Source: Vanessa cardui (lineage: Eukaryota > Arthropoda > Insecta > Lepidoptera > Nymphalidae). Taken from it: 64,000 nucleotides of DNA. Positions 25,063-35,721 of the stretch are shown in pieces (the stretch's first letter is position 1; every line of letters begins with the position of its first letter). A program made the position numbers and the translations under genes. The notes below the pieces were generated by a model that saw only the letters and a list, made by a program, of their open reading frames with translations, had not been told where the DNA came from and did not search any database. The stretch spans positions 8,990,001-9,054,000 of the forward strand of contig NC_061154.1 in assembly GCF_905220365.1 (NCBI RefSeq). The letters are read 5' to 3'.

Positions 25063-25367
25063 CTGCTCAACAAGAACAGCCTGTAAATTTCCCACTACCG
25101 GGCTAAGACCTCATCTCCCTTTAAGGAGGTTTGAAACATATTCCACCACGCTGTTCCAACTTCCAATACGGGTTGGTGGAATACACATGTGGCAGAATTT
25201 CTATGATATTAGACAAATTCATGTTTCCACGCGATTTTTTCTTTCACCGCCGTGCACGAGATGAATTATAAATACAAATTAAGCACATGAATTTTCAGTG
25301 GTGCTTGGGTTTGAACCCGAATCATCTGTGGAGATGCACGCGTTCTAACCACTTGGCCATCTCGGCT
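25063..25367 (-). repeat. tRNA-derived SINE (family B)
   Basis: On the - strand it starts with a tRNA-like head: 'gccgagatggccaagtggtt' is the A box region and 'gggttcaaacccaa' carries the B box. The body contains 'ttcatctcgtgcacggcggt' and 'tggtggaatatgttt'-type segments and ends in 'gggaaatttacaggctgtt'. It is a pol III type SINE; its head is degenerate as a tRNA. Copies: 51936-52201, 55195-55482, 58809-58852, 58983-59338, 62455-62645, relic 7482-7640. Confidence 0.75.
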
Positions 25368-25745
25368 TAACCTCCTTCTCGTTCGTTACCAATTCAATAA
25401 AAAAATTAAAAGTTATTTGAATAATTTGTTATCACTTGACTAAGCTTAGAAAACTTATTCGAGTCTTAACAAGTCTGAAATGTGGAGTGATGTTTATGCG
25501 CTGAATACAAAAACGATAATAGCACTGTACTCCAGTAATGGTCCTTGAAAATCATAAATGCAAAGTTGAAGCTATATTAGAAGCTATTTTAATGTTTGTT
25601 GCTGAACTTTTTTATGAGATGCAGTCAAAGGGAAAAGTTAGAAAGTTTACTATATTTCTAGTGGACGTTTGATTTTAGTAACTTACCTGTTTTATGTAAT
25701 ATTAAAATAAGTTTCACTGGACATAAATTAATTTTATTATTTTTA

Positions 25746-25915
25746 ACTAGCTGTGCCCGCGACCTTGTACACATATGAATTCTACAAAAAAAAATATTGT
25801 ATCCTAAGGTATTCCTTGTTATATCAGTTATTTGCCAATGAAAGTCCCTTCAAAATCGGTCCAGCCGTTCCAGATATCAGTCGGAACAAACAGACAGATA
25901 AACAAAAATTGTAAA
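25746..25915 (-). repeat. CTAG-ended interspersed repeat
   Basis: Begins 'aactagctgtgcccgcgacc' and contains 'aaagtcccttcaaaatcggt', 'ccagccgttccagatatcag' and 'ggaacaaacagacagataaa'. The motif order is that of a repeat found throughout Lepidoptera. If it is Helitron-derived, the CTAG is its 3' end in inverse orientation. The right boundary is uncertain. Confidence 0.5.
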
Positions 25916-27573
25916 AAATGCCATTTTACATATGCATTGTATTCCTCTATTAGTTAATGAGGTTTTTTTAGTAATTTTGCTTTATTTTTTACATGTCAAT
26001 ATATATAATCCTCAATACAGCGTTTGTAGCACTTAGCAAAAAAAAATACACACATGGAAATTCCGATTATTAAGTTCATGCAATAGTGGCTGGCAATATT
26101 CCATAAGCGGCTAAGCCTAAGCCAACCACGTTATTATATCCTCTCCTTTTTATTAATAATCGGAATAATTGCCTATTTTATTTCACTATAACTTTAAAAA
26201 CCAGTGTAGAAATGATTGAGTAACAAACACCAAGTAACTCGTGTTTGAAATTTCTTTATTATTTCACGAGAATTAATAACAATTCCTTGAATTTATTCGC
26301 TTCTGAAACATAATCTAACCTCTTTGCTTGAATTCAGCACATTGATCAGAATTGTATTTTTTTTTTAAAAAATAACAGTTGATTCCGAGAGGTTTGTTTG
26401 ATGGCATTCTAAAAAGCTATACCGCTGTAAGCATTTCTCCATGCCCAAGGAAGATCTTAATCCAAACGCAATAACTAAGAACACTATGGAAAAATTTATT
26501 AAAATCTGTTTCGGGGTCGTTTTACATAGAGACAAGGATAAAGCTAATCACTTGAAATATATAACCTTCTTAAAGAATTCTATGAATATATCGTAAGACT
26601 GAAAGACATTTTATAACAAAACTTTCATATTTATAGTAATAGGAGCCGTTGGTTGAGATCACCTATTACATAATTAAAAAAAAAACAATTGAATTAATGA
26701 AACAGCTTGTTACTGACCTTTTCCTTTGGGAAAGTGACTTTAAGATTATTCCACCATGACGCTTCATGTCAAGCAATGCACGTATGACAGATTTGGATCC
26801 CATCCTCAGCGAGCATAAAATGAATTATAAACTTCGGAAAATATAGAGACTCTTAAACTGGGTTGAATCCGCAATCTTCTGATACAATTCATGTCCTTAA
26901 CCTGTACGGTAAAAGGTCATCTCAACTTAATTATTGGTGAATTACAATGTATAAGTAATTATTTACCAAAAAAATCAAGTGATGGTTATTTAATCAGGTG
27001 TTTATTTTCATTGGAACGAATTTTACTTGGTTTACAGTAGAGGCTATCCTCTCTTTCGTCTTCTCTAAGTCATTCTCTATTAAATATTCTTTTATATAAT
27101 ACTATACAAACCTATTTTTTTATTGTTTTATTTAGCATGAGACTTTATACCTTTTTTAACAAATTAATTGAACTTTGCTCATAATTTTTTTATTATTATT
27201 ATGTGTTATTTCTTTGTCTTTGTCATTTATTACATGAAATGAAGAGAATCTTTTTTGTAAAATCCTCTATGTATATAATTCTCATATAAATGAAATACAG
27301 TAAAAAGTTCATAATTAGTTAAACAATTTATCACTTCTATTTTTATTACGATAAGAAAAATATCTACAAAACAATATCAACAAAGCAGTCCCTCAAAGCG
27401 TTTAAATATTAAAATGGGAAACAATACAACACACTCGAATGGGTCGCGTTCGTTAAATGTTTTGAAAATTTAATGAGAATTAGGTCCGAAAGAGCGCGTG
27501 TCGTCGTTCGAGTTAGCAAAGTGCCTAAATCAGGACAAATGCGACGGGCGAGCTAGTTAATGTGGATTTACAG
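25916..27573. other. Intergenic AT-rich, nothing recognised
   Basis: No open frame or repeat that I can support. A GC-richer patch begins about 27480 and leads into the candidate exon at 27574. Confidence 0.4.
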
Positions 27574-27677
27574 GCGCTATTTGCGTTTCCAAGCCGTAGT
27601 TACGTGGATCTGACACTCGAAAATTGTCCATCACATTTCCCAGAGGCGTATTACCAACCACTGTAGGAACAGACATT
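27574..27677 (+). other. Candidate unassigned exon
   Basis: A 104-bp GC-rich segment between a good acceptor ('tgtggatttacag') and a consensus donor (ATT|GTAAGTAG), in otherwise AT-rich DNA. One frame is open for about 30 codons (starting ALFAFPSRSYVDL) and then meets TAG before the donor; the other two stop earlier. It could be a 5' UTR exon, a terminal coding exon followed by UTR, or coincidence. No protein match is recognised. Confidence 0.25.
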
Positions 27678-27832
27678 GTAAGTAGCTACTGTTATATAAC
27701 ACGCTATATTCTGCATTGAAGATTTTTTTGTGGGAACTAGATCATTTAGATAATATATATAATAGTCAATCTGAATTGGAAAAAAGAGACCCTTACGGAC
27801 GGCAGACGTGAAACATTAGTACAAAGGTAAGT

Positions 27833-27960
27833 GGACGGCAAATGAGTCACACGATGAAGTGGTTAGAACCGCCCATAGATATTGTACACCCCCCCCCCCC
27901 CTACTTACATTACTAACCGAGGGAGCTAAGATGTTATATTCCATACGATTGTTGTAATGT
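27833..27960 (-). repeat. Nymphalid-type SINE-like repeat, very degraded, with C13 run
   Basis: 'aagtggacggcaaatgag', 'accgcccatagatatt' and 'gggagctaagatgttat' follow the order of the SINE-like family in inverse orientation. A run of 13 C at 27889-27901 replaces part of the body. Confidence 0.45.
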
Positions 27961-27984
27961 AGGTTTCATTGCTATAGAAATTAT

Positions 27985-28125
27985 ACTTCTATACTTAATA
28001 TTATAAATTTGTAACTAAGTCTGTCTTTCACGACCAAATCGCTGAACTGAATTTGATGAAATTTGGTATGAAGCAAATTTAAACTCCAAAAAAGGACATT
28101 GGTTACTTTATTTTGCTACTAGTAT
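27985..28125 (+). repeat. Helitron-like 3' end repeat
   Basis: 'atcgctgaactgaatttgat', 'aaatttggtatgaag' and a terminal 'ttttgctactagt' match the family at 8975-9102, including the CTAG|T-like end. Confidence 0.5.
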
Positions 28126-28211
28126 CTGATAAGTAAATATTACCGAGACCATAACTTATTATTCTAGTTTTGGTAAAGAAATAAATATATTTACGTCTTA
28201 GTTCAATAATA

Positions 28212-28420
28212 GACGATCTCCTTGGTCCAGTGGTATGTACACCGGTTTTCATGGCTACGCCACTCCGAGGTACCGGGTTCGATTCCCGGCCGAGTCGAGG
28301 TCTGGTTGATTGTGGTACGGTCGTTACATCTGATTTTCCACAACACAAGTGCTTTAGCTATTTCATTGGGATCAGAGTAATGTATGTGATGTTGTCTCAT
28401 ATTTATCTATTATTAATTAT
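28212..28420 (+). repeat. tRNA-derived SINE (family E)
   Basis: The head 'ccttggtccagtggtatg' (A box) and a perfect B box GGTTCGATTCC at 28276-28286 define a pol III promoter. The body has 'gattgtggtacggtcgttac', 'aacacaagtgctttagctat' and 'tgggatcagagtaatgtatg'. The second copy, 53934-54130, shares all these segments. Confidence 0.8.
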
Positions 28421-28638
28421 TATTCTAATACATAAAAATAATATATTTTGTAGTATAATAATAGTGTTTGCTGGGTTAACCGAGTCTATCTCCCCCTAAG
28501 GCGCGCTAGTAGAAGTTTTAAGTAAAAAAAAACTTAATAAGATATGATGTCTGAGGTTATTTATCTTCAATTATCTTATAAAAAAAACTAACAATTAATA
28601 ACATTGCTCGAAGAACTGACGGCCGATGGAGCCGTCGA

Positions 28639-28830
28639 GTTCTCGAGTGGCGATCACGGACCGGAAGACGCAGCGTGGCCCCCCCCACGAGGTGGTCCGA
28701 CGACCTGGTGAAGGTCGCGGGAAGACGCTGGTTGCGGGCTGCACAATACCGCTCGTTTTGGCGATCCTTGGGAGAGGCCTATGTCCAGCAGTGGACGTAT
28801 CACGGCTGATGACGATGATGATTAATAATT
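28639..28830 (+). mobile_element. LINE (RTE-like) ORF2 C-terminus and 3' end
   Basis: Open for 57 codons (28639-28809), starting VLEWRSRTGRRS. It continues with RWSDDLVKVAGRRWLRAAQ and RSFWRSLGEAYVQQWT and ends at TGA. The W(T/S)DD(I/L)xKVAGxRW...LGEAYVQQWT pattern is the C-terminus of RTE-type endonuclease-reverse transcriptases abundant in Lepidoptera. The 3' tail is the GATGATGATGA-type 'gatgacgatgatgatt'. Only the last part of the element is present. Open frames in other phases here are shadows. Confidence 0.75.
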
Positions 28831-29169
28831 AAACAATAAGGAACAATATTGCTCGATACGACCAGTCACGTATTTATATACGAAAAACTTAAAAACATAA
28901 ATAATAAGAAAGTTATCTAAACTAAGACCATAAAGTCGGAGATCGTGTGGCAGAGAGCCAAACAGTGCTGCCTGTAACCAAGAATATAAATTCAATTTCT
29001 TATGCTAACGGATATCTTTTTAATCCACTCATCTTATACTTTCTATAATATGGTCTAGGCCCTTCGTAAATCGACTGGATTATATTTTATATCTAACATT
29101 ATGATTGTAAAGAAACTTTACTTAAGAGAGTGTTTACGAAGTTCTTTTATTTCGAAAACAAATGCAAGA

Positions 29170-29213
29170 CACTGGTCCTGCGTAATACCTGGTGGTATTA
29201 CACAGGACCAGTG
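29170..29213. repeat. Hairpin, 20-bp arms, 4-nt loop
   Basis: The left arm 'cactggtcctgcgtaatacc' pairs with the right arm 'ggtattacacaggaccagtg' with a single mismatch, which would be a G-U wobble in a transcript of the - strand. GC content is high for the area. It may be a minimal MITE or a small foldback RNA. Confidence 0.6.
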
Positions 29214-29599
29214 ATCAAAATATCATGACCTTATTAATAATACCTCCGAGATTCATTATTTCATTTAGATCGTGACAACGACTATAATCATATTTTACAA
29301 GGAAATTTCATATCTTTGCTGTACAGTTAAATATTAGAAATTTTTACATAATATGACTGGACTATGATTATGAAAAGTATTTGTGGGGGTTTAATATCAT
29401 TATTAATAGCGTTTATAACACAAAAGTTATGTTGTTTTGTGAAGTTAATTCATAAATCACTCAAATATTTCACGAACTCGCTTCAATTAATTACATAATT
29501 TGAACTAATTCTACTTTTATTGACGGCGGTGCCGTTGCGGAAATATCTGAAGCAAAAAAATGATCCAAATATTCTTGTCTTATGTCAGATTACTTTTTT

Positions 29600-29822
29600 G
29601 TCCCATTTGCTGTCGAAACACTTGGCTTTTGGAGTGAGCGGTGCAAAAAGCTTCATTAAAATTATAACACCTCGCCTTATTCTTTCCACTGGTGACGAGA
29701 GGGTTGGTTTATTTTTTGCCCATAGGGTCGGAATTGCGATCGCGGAGAAATGCCGCTAGGATTCTTGCCACCATTCCACATGGTCAGGTCAGATTTATAC
29801 AGTAACTATTATTAATTTTAAT
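29600..29822 (+). mobile_element. LINE 3' end (GIAIQ type), diverged copy
   Basis: Same tail as 24607-24886 (SGAKSFIKIITPRLILSTGD, then GIAIAEKC-type) but with many differences and a shifted end: the GNAAS segment is broken. An older 5'-truncated insertion. Confidence 0.65.
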
Positions 29823-29854
29823 TATTATATATTTAAGGACTAAACCATACTTCT

Positions 29855-29975
29855 ATACTAATATTATAAACGCAAAAGTAACTTTGTCAGACTCGCTTCT
29901 ACGCCGAAACCACTGAACCGATTTAAATGAAATTCGGTACACTGTTAGTCACCTGAGGAAGGCTTTTTAATAGGA
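29855..29975 (+). repeat. Helitron-like repeat relic
   Basis: 'tatactaatattataaacgc', 'ccgaaaccactgaaccgatt' and 'atgaaattcggtac' match the family at 8975-9102. The CTAG end is not visible. Confidence 0.45.
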
Positions 29976-30120
29976 AAATAGTGTTGTAAACAAAGGGGTC
30001 ATACATAAACGTAATATTTTAAGTAATTATTTAACAACATACAAAATAGCTAGTTGATTATTAATAATAATCATAATATAATTTAAATCGTTAAGGAATA
30101 AATTTAGAGAAATCAAGATA

Positions 30121-30652
30121 TTGACTGTTGCTTCTCAATATATATTCTGCAATGTTATGTATGTACGAAAAAATATTAATGATTTCATGAGAAAATGTGA
30201 TACTTATAGCATTGGTACAAGGAACAAACACAAACTTGTTACTCCTGTTACTCGACTACATAGAGTCAGTAACTCCTTTGTGGGGCAATGTATACGGTTT
30301 TACAACAGGATCCCAGAAAGCGTTCAAAATGCCCCTGTTGCCAAATTTAAGAAAATTATTAAGGAACGCTTGTGTGCAAAAGGTTACTATACAATTAATG
30401 AGTTTATGATCGATAGCACACCTTGGGAATGAAACGATCGCCTCCTGGCTATTTCATCTCATATTAAATTGTTTAAATAATATATGAGACAAATAAAAAA
30501 AAAAAAAAACCCGCTGAGTTTCTTTCGCCGGTTCTTCTCAGGTCAGGGTATTTTCTTTCCGAACCGGTGGTAGTGTTTAAATTGACCATCAATAAGAAAG
30601 TGTAATGCTTCTATATTGAATAAAGATATTTGAGTTTGAGTTTGAGTTTGAA
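30121..30652 (+). mobile_element. LINE (CR1/Jockey-like) ORF2 C-terminus, 3' UTR and hexamer tail
   Basis: An open frame to 30432 carries TRNKHKLVTPVTRLHRVSNS, then a FVGQCIRFYNRIPESV segment and a FKKIIKERL segment. This is the usual C-terminal pattern of Jockey/CR1-type LINE ORF2 (TRN...RL....SF...YN.LP....FK..L). The UTR contains 'cccgctgagtttctttcgcc' and 'cttctcaggtcagggtat', widespread in lepidopteran LINEs. It ends with (TTTGAG)n at about 30628-30651, a microsatellite-type 3' end. The ATG at 30121 is internal to the protein; the element is 5'-truncated. Related: 50915-51150, 63180-63277. Confidence 0.75.
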
Positions 30653-30979
30653 TCGTATATAAATGTAAAAATATCAAGTAGCAAAAGAAACAGTAAGTAA
30701 TCATTTAAAGGAACCGGTATAAACAGGATAGTCAGGGAGACATCAAGACGTACAGTTCTGGGCTCGTTTAATGATAACGTAATAAATCTGCGAAGCTTAC
30801 CTCATTTACTGAGGAGCCGCGTACAGGGCCTTCATTCGTCTCTATTTCAGAGATGTAGAAAAACAGTTCCGGCGAGAAAAGAAACCTTACCCACGGATAA
30901 AATTGTTCAACGTAATAAAAGCATTTTATATTATATATATTTCACTTTGTTCTGAGACACTATTATAAAATTACATAAT

Positions 30980-31343
30980 TGTCGTGGCGAAACCACGAAT
31001 TTATTACGTATTAAGAAATGATTATTTTAATAATTTAAAACTGTTTAATTGTTAAATTAATAATTTTTTTTTAATTTAGAAATGTTAAATTAGTCTGAAA
31101 TATTTTAGTGTTTGTAAACAACTGTTATGTTGAGTGAATAAGTCTACCCACCCATTTTTGTTATAAAAGATCAAGCGCCCGCCGGTCGAGCCGTCGGAGC
31201 GATCGGACCGCCTCGTATTGGAATAAATCGGAGAAGAATATTCCCTGAGTTTAATTTCAAACCTCCGAGGATGTATAATGATCGAAACCCTGACACTCAT
31301 GACGTCATGTTTTTTTAAAAACGGGCTCAGATATGCTGCTCCT
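30980..31343 (+). repeat. Solo-LTR-like repeat, copy 2
   Basis: Close match to 2421-2819 with the same TATA-like 'ttataaaagatcaagc' and 'ggaataaatc' order. It lacks about 13 bp in the GC-rich part. Its 5' end holds an intact small hairpin (TCGTGG ... CCACGA) that is broken in copy 1. Confidence 0.6.
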
Positions 31344-32671
31344 TTGTATATTAGTTTATGGCCGCACCGGTATCCCGGTGTTTTTATAAAAAAAAACTCT
31401 CAGATTGGGTTGTCTGGAAGAGATGGCTAATTAGAAATCCGCCCGTTGTACTAGACATCAAATATTTTATTTATTTATATATTTGGTTGTTTTTTTTTGT
31501 GTTTAATCCTAAGATTGCTGTATTTTACGTTTGTAGTGTATACTAAAGTATATTAACACAAACAAATTTACCTTTAAAAAGTAAACATGGCTCGTAGTTA
31601 AATGTTATGTGAATATTCAGAGAAGTTTTCAGTTTTACTGAATAAATATTTGTTTTAATAATTGATATGGTAGGCAGTGAAGTAATACAGGAAGTAACCT
31701 GTACTTATCAGATGAATTACTGCCAAATTTTCATCTAAATAACAAACGTGATAGGACTAAAACTTTCTCAAGAGTGGATGTAATCGAACCATATGACATT
31801 TATAAGCTATCACTGCTTACTCCCTACGTGCTTACGATTAATAATGATAAACGGATTATTGATTAAGGTTTTTAGTAAACTGACCGAAATATGTGTACTT
31901 TTTTAGATGTCTGAAATAAATATGCCAACAAATACAGATGTAGTATCAATTCCTTGTAATGTAATACAAATACCTTGTATATAGAACCTTATTCAACACG
32001 TGCTGAGTCGATATTAGTAGCTGCTCATATGTATATATATAACTACCAACTATAGTTTAGACATATAGATATTTGACAGTATAATTCATCCAGAAAATAC
32101 GAAAAGATTACTAAAAGAATACGATATCTTTGTTCTCGAAAGATAGGAAATTAATATCCCGTAAATGCTTGGGAGAACCTTTTTCTTACCTTAAGGTTTG
32201 GAGATTTGAACATGCTTTTTCACAACGGCTTGATGGAAACATATGTGGCGGAATTATCGTAATATTTTTCTTAACTTCCAAGCAGAAGTAAAAACAAGTG
32301 AGCACAAATTCATCGCATAAAAACCTCGTAACTATTCCATTGAAATAATCAGTTAGCGTAGTGAATTTATCTTTCAAAGTGACCGGTTTGGAGCAGGAAG
32401 CTGACAGACGGCTCGACCTGGGACGAGAGATTAATTATCTAAAGTTGGCATCAAGTAAATGTGCGGTCTACGATACTGTGATTAATATTCCGAACGCTTT
32501 AAACTTGGATGTGTGTTAAAGCACGACTTAATGGAAGAGTAATGTAAATACGTCGACTTGCGATCGACGATTCATGGACTTCGAGTTTATGTAAATTCCA
32601 TTAAAAACGTGTTTGTAGCTCAAATTAGAATTTTCTAAACCAGTATTCAGTCTTTGGAATACTTTTTTAAA

Positions 32672-32892
32672 TTTTTTTTTTATGGTATAGCTTGACAGAC
32701 GTGCATATGGGTCACCTGATGGTAAGTGGTCACCATAGCCCATAGACAATGACGCTGTAAGAAATATTAAGTATTCCTTAAATAGTCAATGTACCACCAA
32801 CCTTGGGAACTAAGATATTATGTCCCTTGTGCCTGTAGTTACACTGGCTCACTCACCCTTCAAACCGGAACACCACAATACTGAGTACTGTT
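32672..32892 (-). repeat. Nymphalid-type SINE-like repeat
   Basis: Inverse copy beginning at the T-run and 'tatggtatagcttgacag'. It runs through 'taccaccaaccttgggaact' and 'tcacccttcaaaccggaaca' and breaks off before the head. Confidence 0.7.
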
Positions 32893-33396
32893 ACTACTCT
32901 ATTTATATCTATATTGACCTATACTTATATTTTAAAACCGAAAGTAGATCTGTCCGTTTATTTATATCACTTACCTATTTGATGCAATTTGGTATTAAGT
33001 GACCAAAAGGAAAGATACTTTTTAAGACTTTTTTACCTGATGATCAACCCTTAATACGCGAGTGAACTAGTAATGCAATTTCTGGTAACAATTTAGAAAA
33101 GCTTAACTCAGTAAAAAAGATTAATGTACATGATAATAGCATAGAGAGAATACTCTAAAATGGAATTCTGCTTGAACATGTACCCAACTGAATAATTATA
33201 CTAAATAGAATACCTATTCAGTAGACCTAATCTCTGTGTGATCGCAAGCTAGAGATTTATTAGGGCCTCAAAATGATAATTTTAATTGCGATCGCCGTAT
33301 CCAACGCTATCTCTATCACTTGCCAAACTTTACACGTATAGAAAAGAACTCAGAATTAAATAATAGTTAAAACATTTAAAGCAAATAATATTTTTC

Positions 33397-33929
33397 TTGG
33401 TGGTTTGTTTTGTGCAAACGCATCAGAGTAATTATCCACACACTCATTAGATATTCTACTGCTACACAGCAGTACTCAGTTTACTTGGTGGTAGGGCTTT
33501 GTGCAAGCCCGTCTGGGTAGGTACCATCCACTCATCAGTTATTCTACCGCCATATAACAGTAATCAGTATTGTTATGTTCCGGTTTGAAGGGTGAGTGAG
33601 CCAGTGTAACTACAGGCAAAAGATACATAACATCTTAATTCCCAAGGTTGGTGGCACATTGACGATGTAAGCAATTGTTAATATTTCTTACAGGTGGCCC
33701 ATATGCTCGTCCGCCAACCTTTATCATAAAAAAAGTATTTTTGTATTCTAATTTGAAGGATGAGTGAGCTGGTGTAAATACACTCACAAGGGATATAACA
33801 TATCGGTTCTCAAGATTGGTGGTGCTGATGATATAAGGTTAATATTTCATACATATATTGTCTATGAGCGGTGGTGAATACTACCAGCAGGTTCGGTTGC
33901 TCATACGACCATCTATGTCAGGAAAAAAT
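33397..33929 (+). repeat. Old SINE-like copy split by a younger one
   Basis: The left part (33397-33482) runs from 'tcttggtggtttgttttgtg' to 'cagtactcag'. The right part (33735-33929) resumes with 'ttctaatttgaaggatgagt' and continues to 'ggttcggttgctcatacgac'. The two parts are contiguous in the consensus. The gap is filled by the younger copy. Confidence 0.7.
33483..33734 (+). repeat. Young SINE-like copy inserted in the older copy
   Basis: Complete head 'acttggtggtagggctttgt', well preserved body, 3' end 'ccgccaacctttatcataaa' and A-tail. It lacks about 40 bp between two CAG triplets ('ttcttacag|gtggcccat') that other copies have, suggesting a deletion between short direct repeats. Confidence 0.75.
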
Positions 33930-35142
33930 ATGAAAATGAAAATGTAAGCTTTAATTAAATAAATTATAATATGAAAAAATCTTCAAAGCTAAAAGGTACA
34001 TTAAGTATTTAATATTTTAAATGAAACAAGAATTTTCAAAGACAAACAGTTAAAAATTCTAAGACCCAATATCAAAATGACGCCGTAAAAAGTTATGACG
34101 ACCCGGACACTTGTGTTGCTCCAGATATTTTAGGCAATTTGGACATTTTGCATACTTTTACACGGCGAACGTTTCAAGACATTGGAAAAATTTCCTTTTT
34201 CAGGTCTGAAGATTGTAATGAAATTCTGAAATATCACAGATCATTTAAATTCAAATAAAGTGTTTCCTCGCCGGCTTATTTTGAATTTATTTGTTAAATA
34301 AGAATTTGGGATATGACGATAGATAAGCTCCTAATACGATTTGGATACCACAGCTGTATCATATTACTTCGGCGTCGTTAACTGGCCGTTGCTTGCTTTT
34401 AACTTCTGTTGAAATACCCTTCATCTGGTATAGTATTCTTTCTATTACTTCACGAATACGGTCAACTTCTTTGCTTATTTATATTAGACTGCATCTATTC
34501 GTTAGTGTTGTCGCAAAAAACATTAAAAATGTTTAAATATTTGTTATTCAAGTAATGTTTTTGATAACTGTATGAAGAAGAACATGAAATGCATAAAATA
34601 TAAATCTACTTGAAATTTTAAACACGTCGTTCTATATTTACAATCAAATTATTTATTCACGTGAAAAGAGTTTCGTTCAGTTACGCTATTCTGGAACAAA
34701 GCGTGTATTTTTAGTGTTAAAGTGACTTGCGGTAATATGCAATTTTAATTCGTCTAAAATGTTATTATGTCATATTACTTTCGGACTTTTCACAGTCGTG
34801 TTCGAATTCGTTCTTATTGAATAGGTCTGCAGTTTAAAATCAATGACCGCACTATAATCCAGCATTTGTCAGGTCGCCTGTCTTAATTAAACGAAATAAT
34901 TGCTTCATCTCTATTAATCACTAGTGTGTTCTATCTGTCCGTCCTCTCATTTATCAGTGTCGAGGACAATGAGTCTTGTTTGTATATTTTACAATTATAC
35001 ATTGTTAGTACATATTTCAGGAAGTTATCATTTTCGAATAGTTTTATATTAATGTGTTGCTAATCAAATTTTGGCCATTTAATTATTGATTCACGGGAAA
35101 TGAGACTTAAAAATACATTTTCATTATATTTTATTTTTTCAT

Positions 35143-35721
35143 TTGTTGCACTTTTCAGTTACTGTGTTGATTCTCCAAAAAATATGTCGCAGATATTGGT
35201 GTAAAGGTACAAGAGTCTGTGAGTTATGTTACAAACAAAAGTTTCTATTGGAAAAAATAATGTCTTTGTCACAAATAATAATTTATTACACAAAAAAGAA
35301 AATAAGTTTATTTTTATTATGTTTATTTTATTTACAACTGAGGTATAAAAGATGGTTAGAGTTTGAATTTGAAACTTATACCAAAATTTGTTTTATATAT
35401 TTTAAGACCTATAATTTACTATTAGATTGCTATATAATCAAATTTTTAGGACCTACAATTTACTTGTACACTGTTCTCATATACCTCCTAAGGTTTGGCC
35501 GGCATCAGACATGTAAGCTTACGAAAACATTACTTGCCCTTTTTGCAATTTTTTTTATAAATAAAATGGACACAAATTTCTTCTTCCTAATATTTATTTG
35601 TTTTATGCTTATCCCTCTTTCTATTCGTGAAAACGTGTCAAAATTCGTTGAGTGCTTTACAAGAAGTAAGATACTGGCAGTTATAATAGATAACAATTTT
35701 GTTTTGCGATATTTGAGTTGA
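35143..35721 (+). CDS. Unrecognised 192-codon open frame
   Basis: It would encode a 192-residue protein very rich in Phe, Ile, Leu, Tyr and Lys, with several hydrophobic stretches (around residues 52-66, 99-115, 129-138 and 146-158) that could be membrane segments. I recognise no family motif. I looked for the C-terminal TYxxxxxQF motif of insect gustatory receptors and it is absent. The stretch is T-rich, which lowers stop density, but a frame this long in such AT-rich DNA is unusual. A good splice-acceptor-like sequence ('ttgttgcacttttcag', ending at 35158) lies just inside its start, so it might be an exon or the remnant of a gene. It could equally be chance. A start further upstream is not supported. 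Confidence 0.2.
   Translation: MLHFSVTVLILQKICRRYWCKGTRVCELCYKQKFLLEKIMSLSQIIIYYTKKKISLFLLCLFYLQLRYKRWLEFEFETYTKICFIYFKTYNLLLDCYIIKFLGPTIYLYTVLIYLLRFGRHQTCKLTKTLLALFAIFFINKMDTNFFFLIFICFMLIPLSIRENVSKFVECFTRSKILAVIIDNNFVLRYLS

Noticed and set aside
28276..28286. Possible tRNA gene (perfect B box)
   Set aside because: No cloverleaf can be closed around it; the body matches a second SINE copy at 53934-54130.
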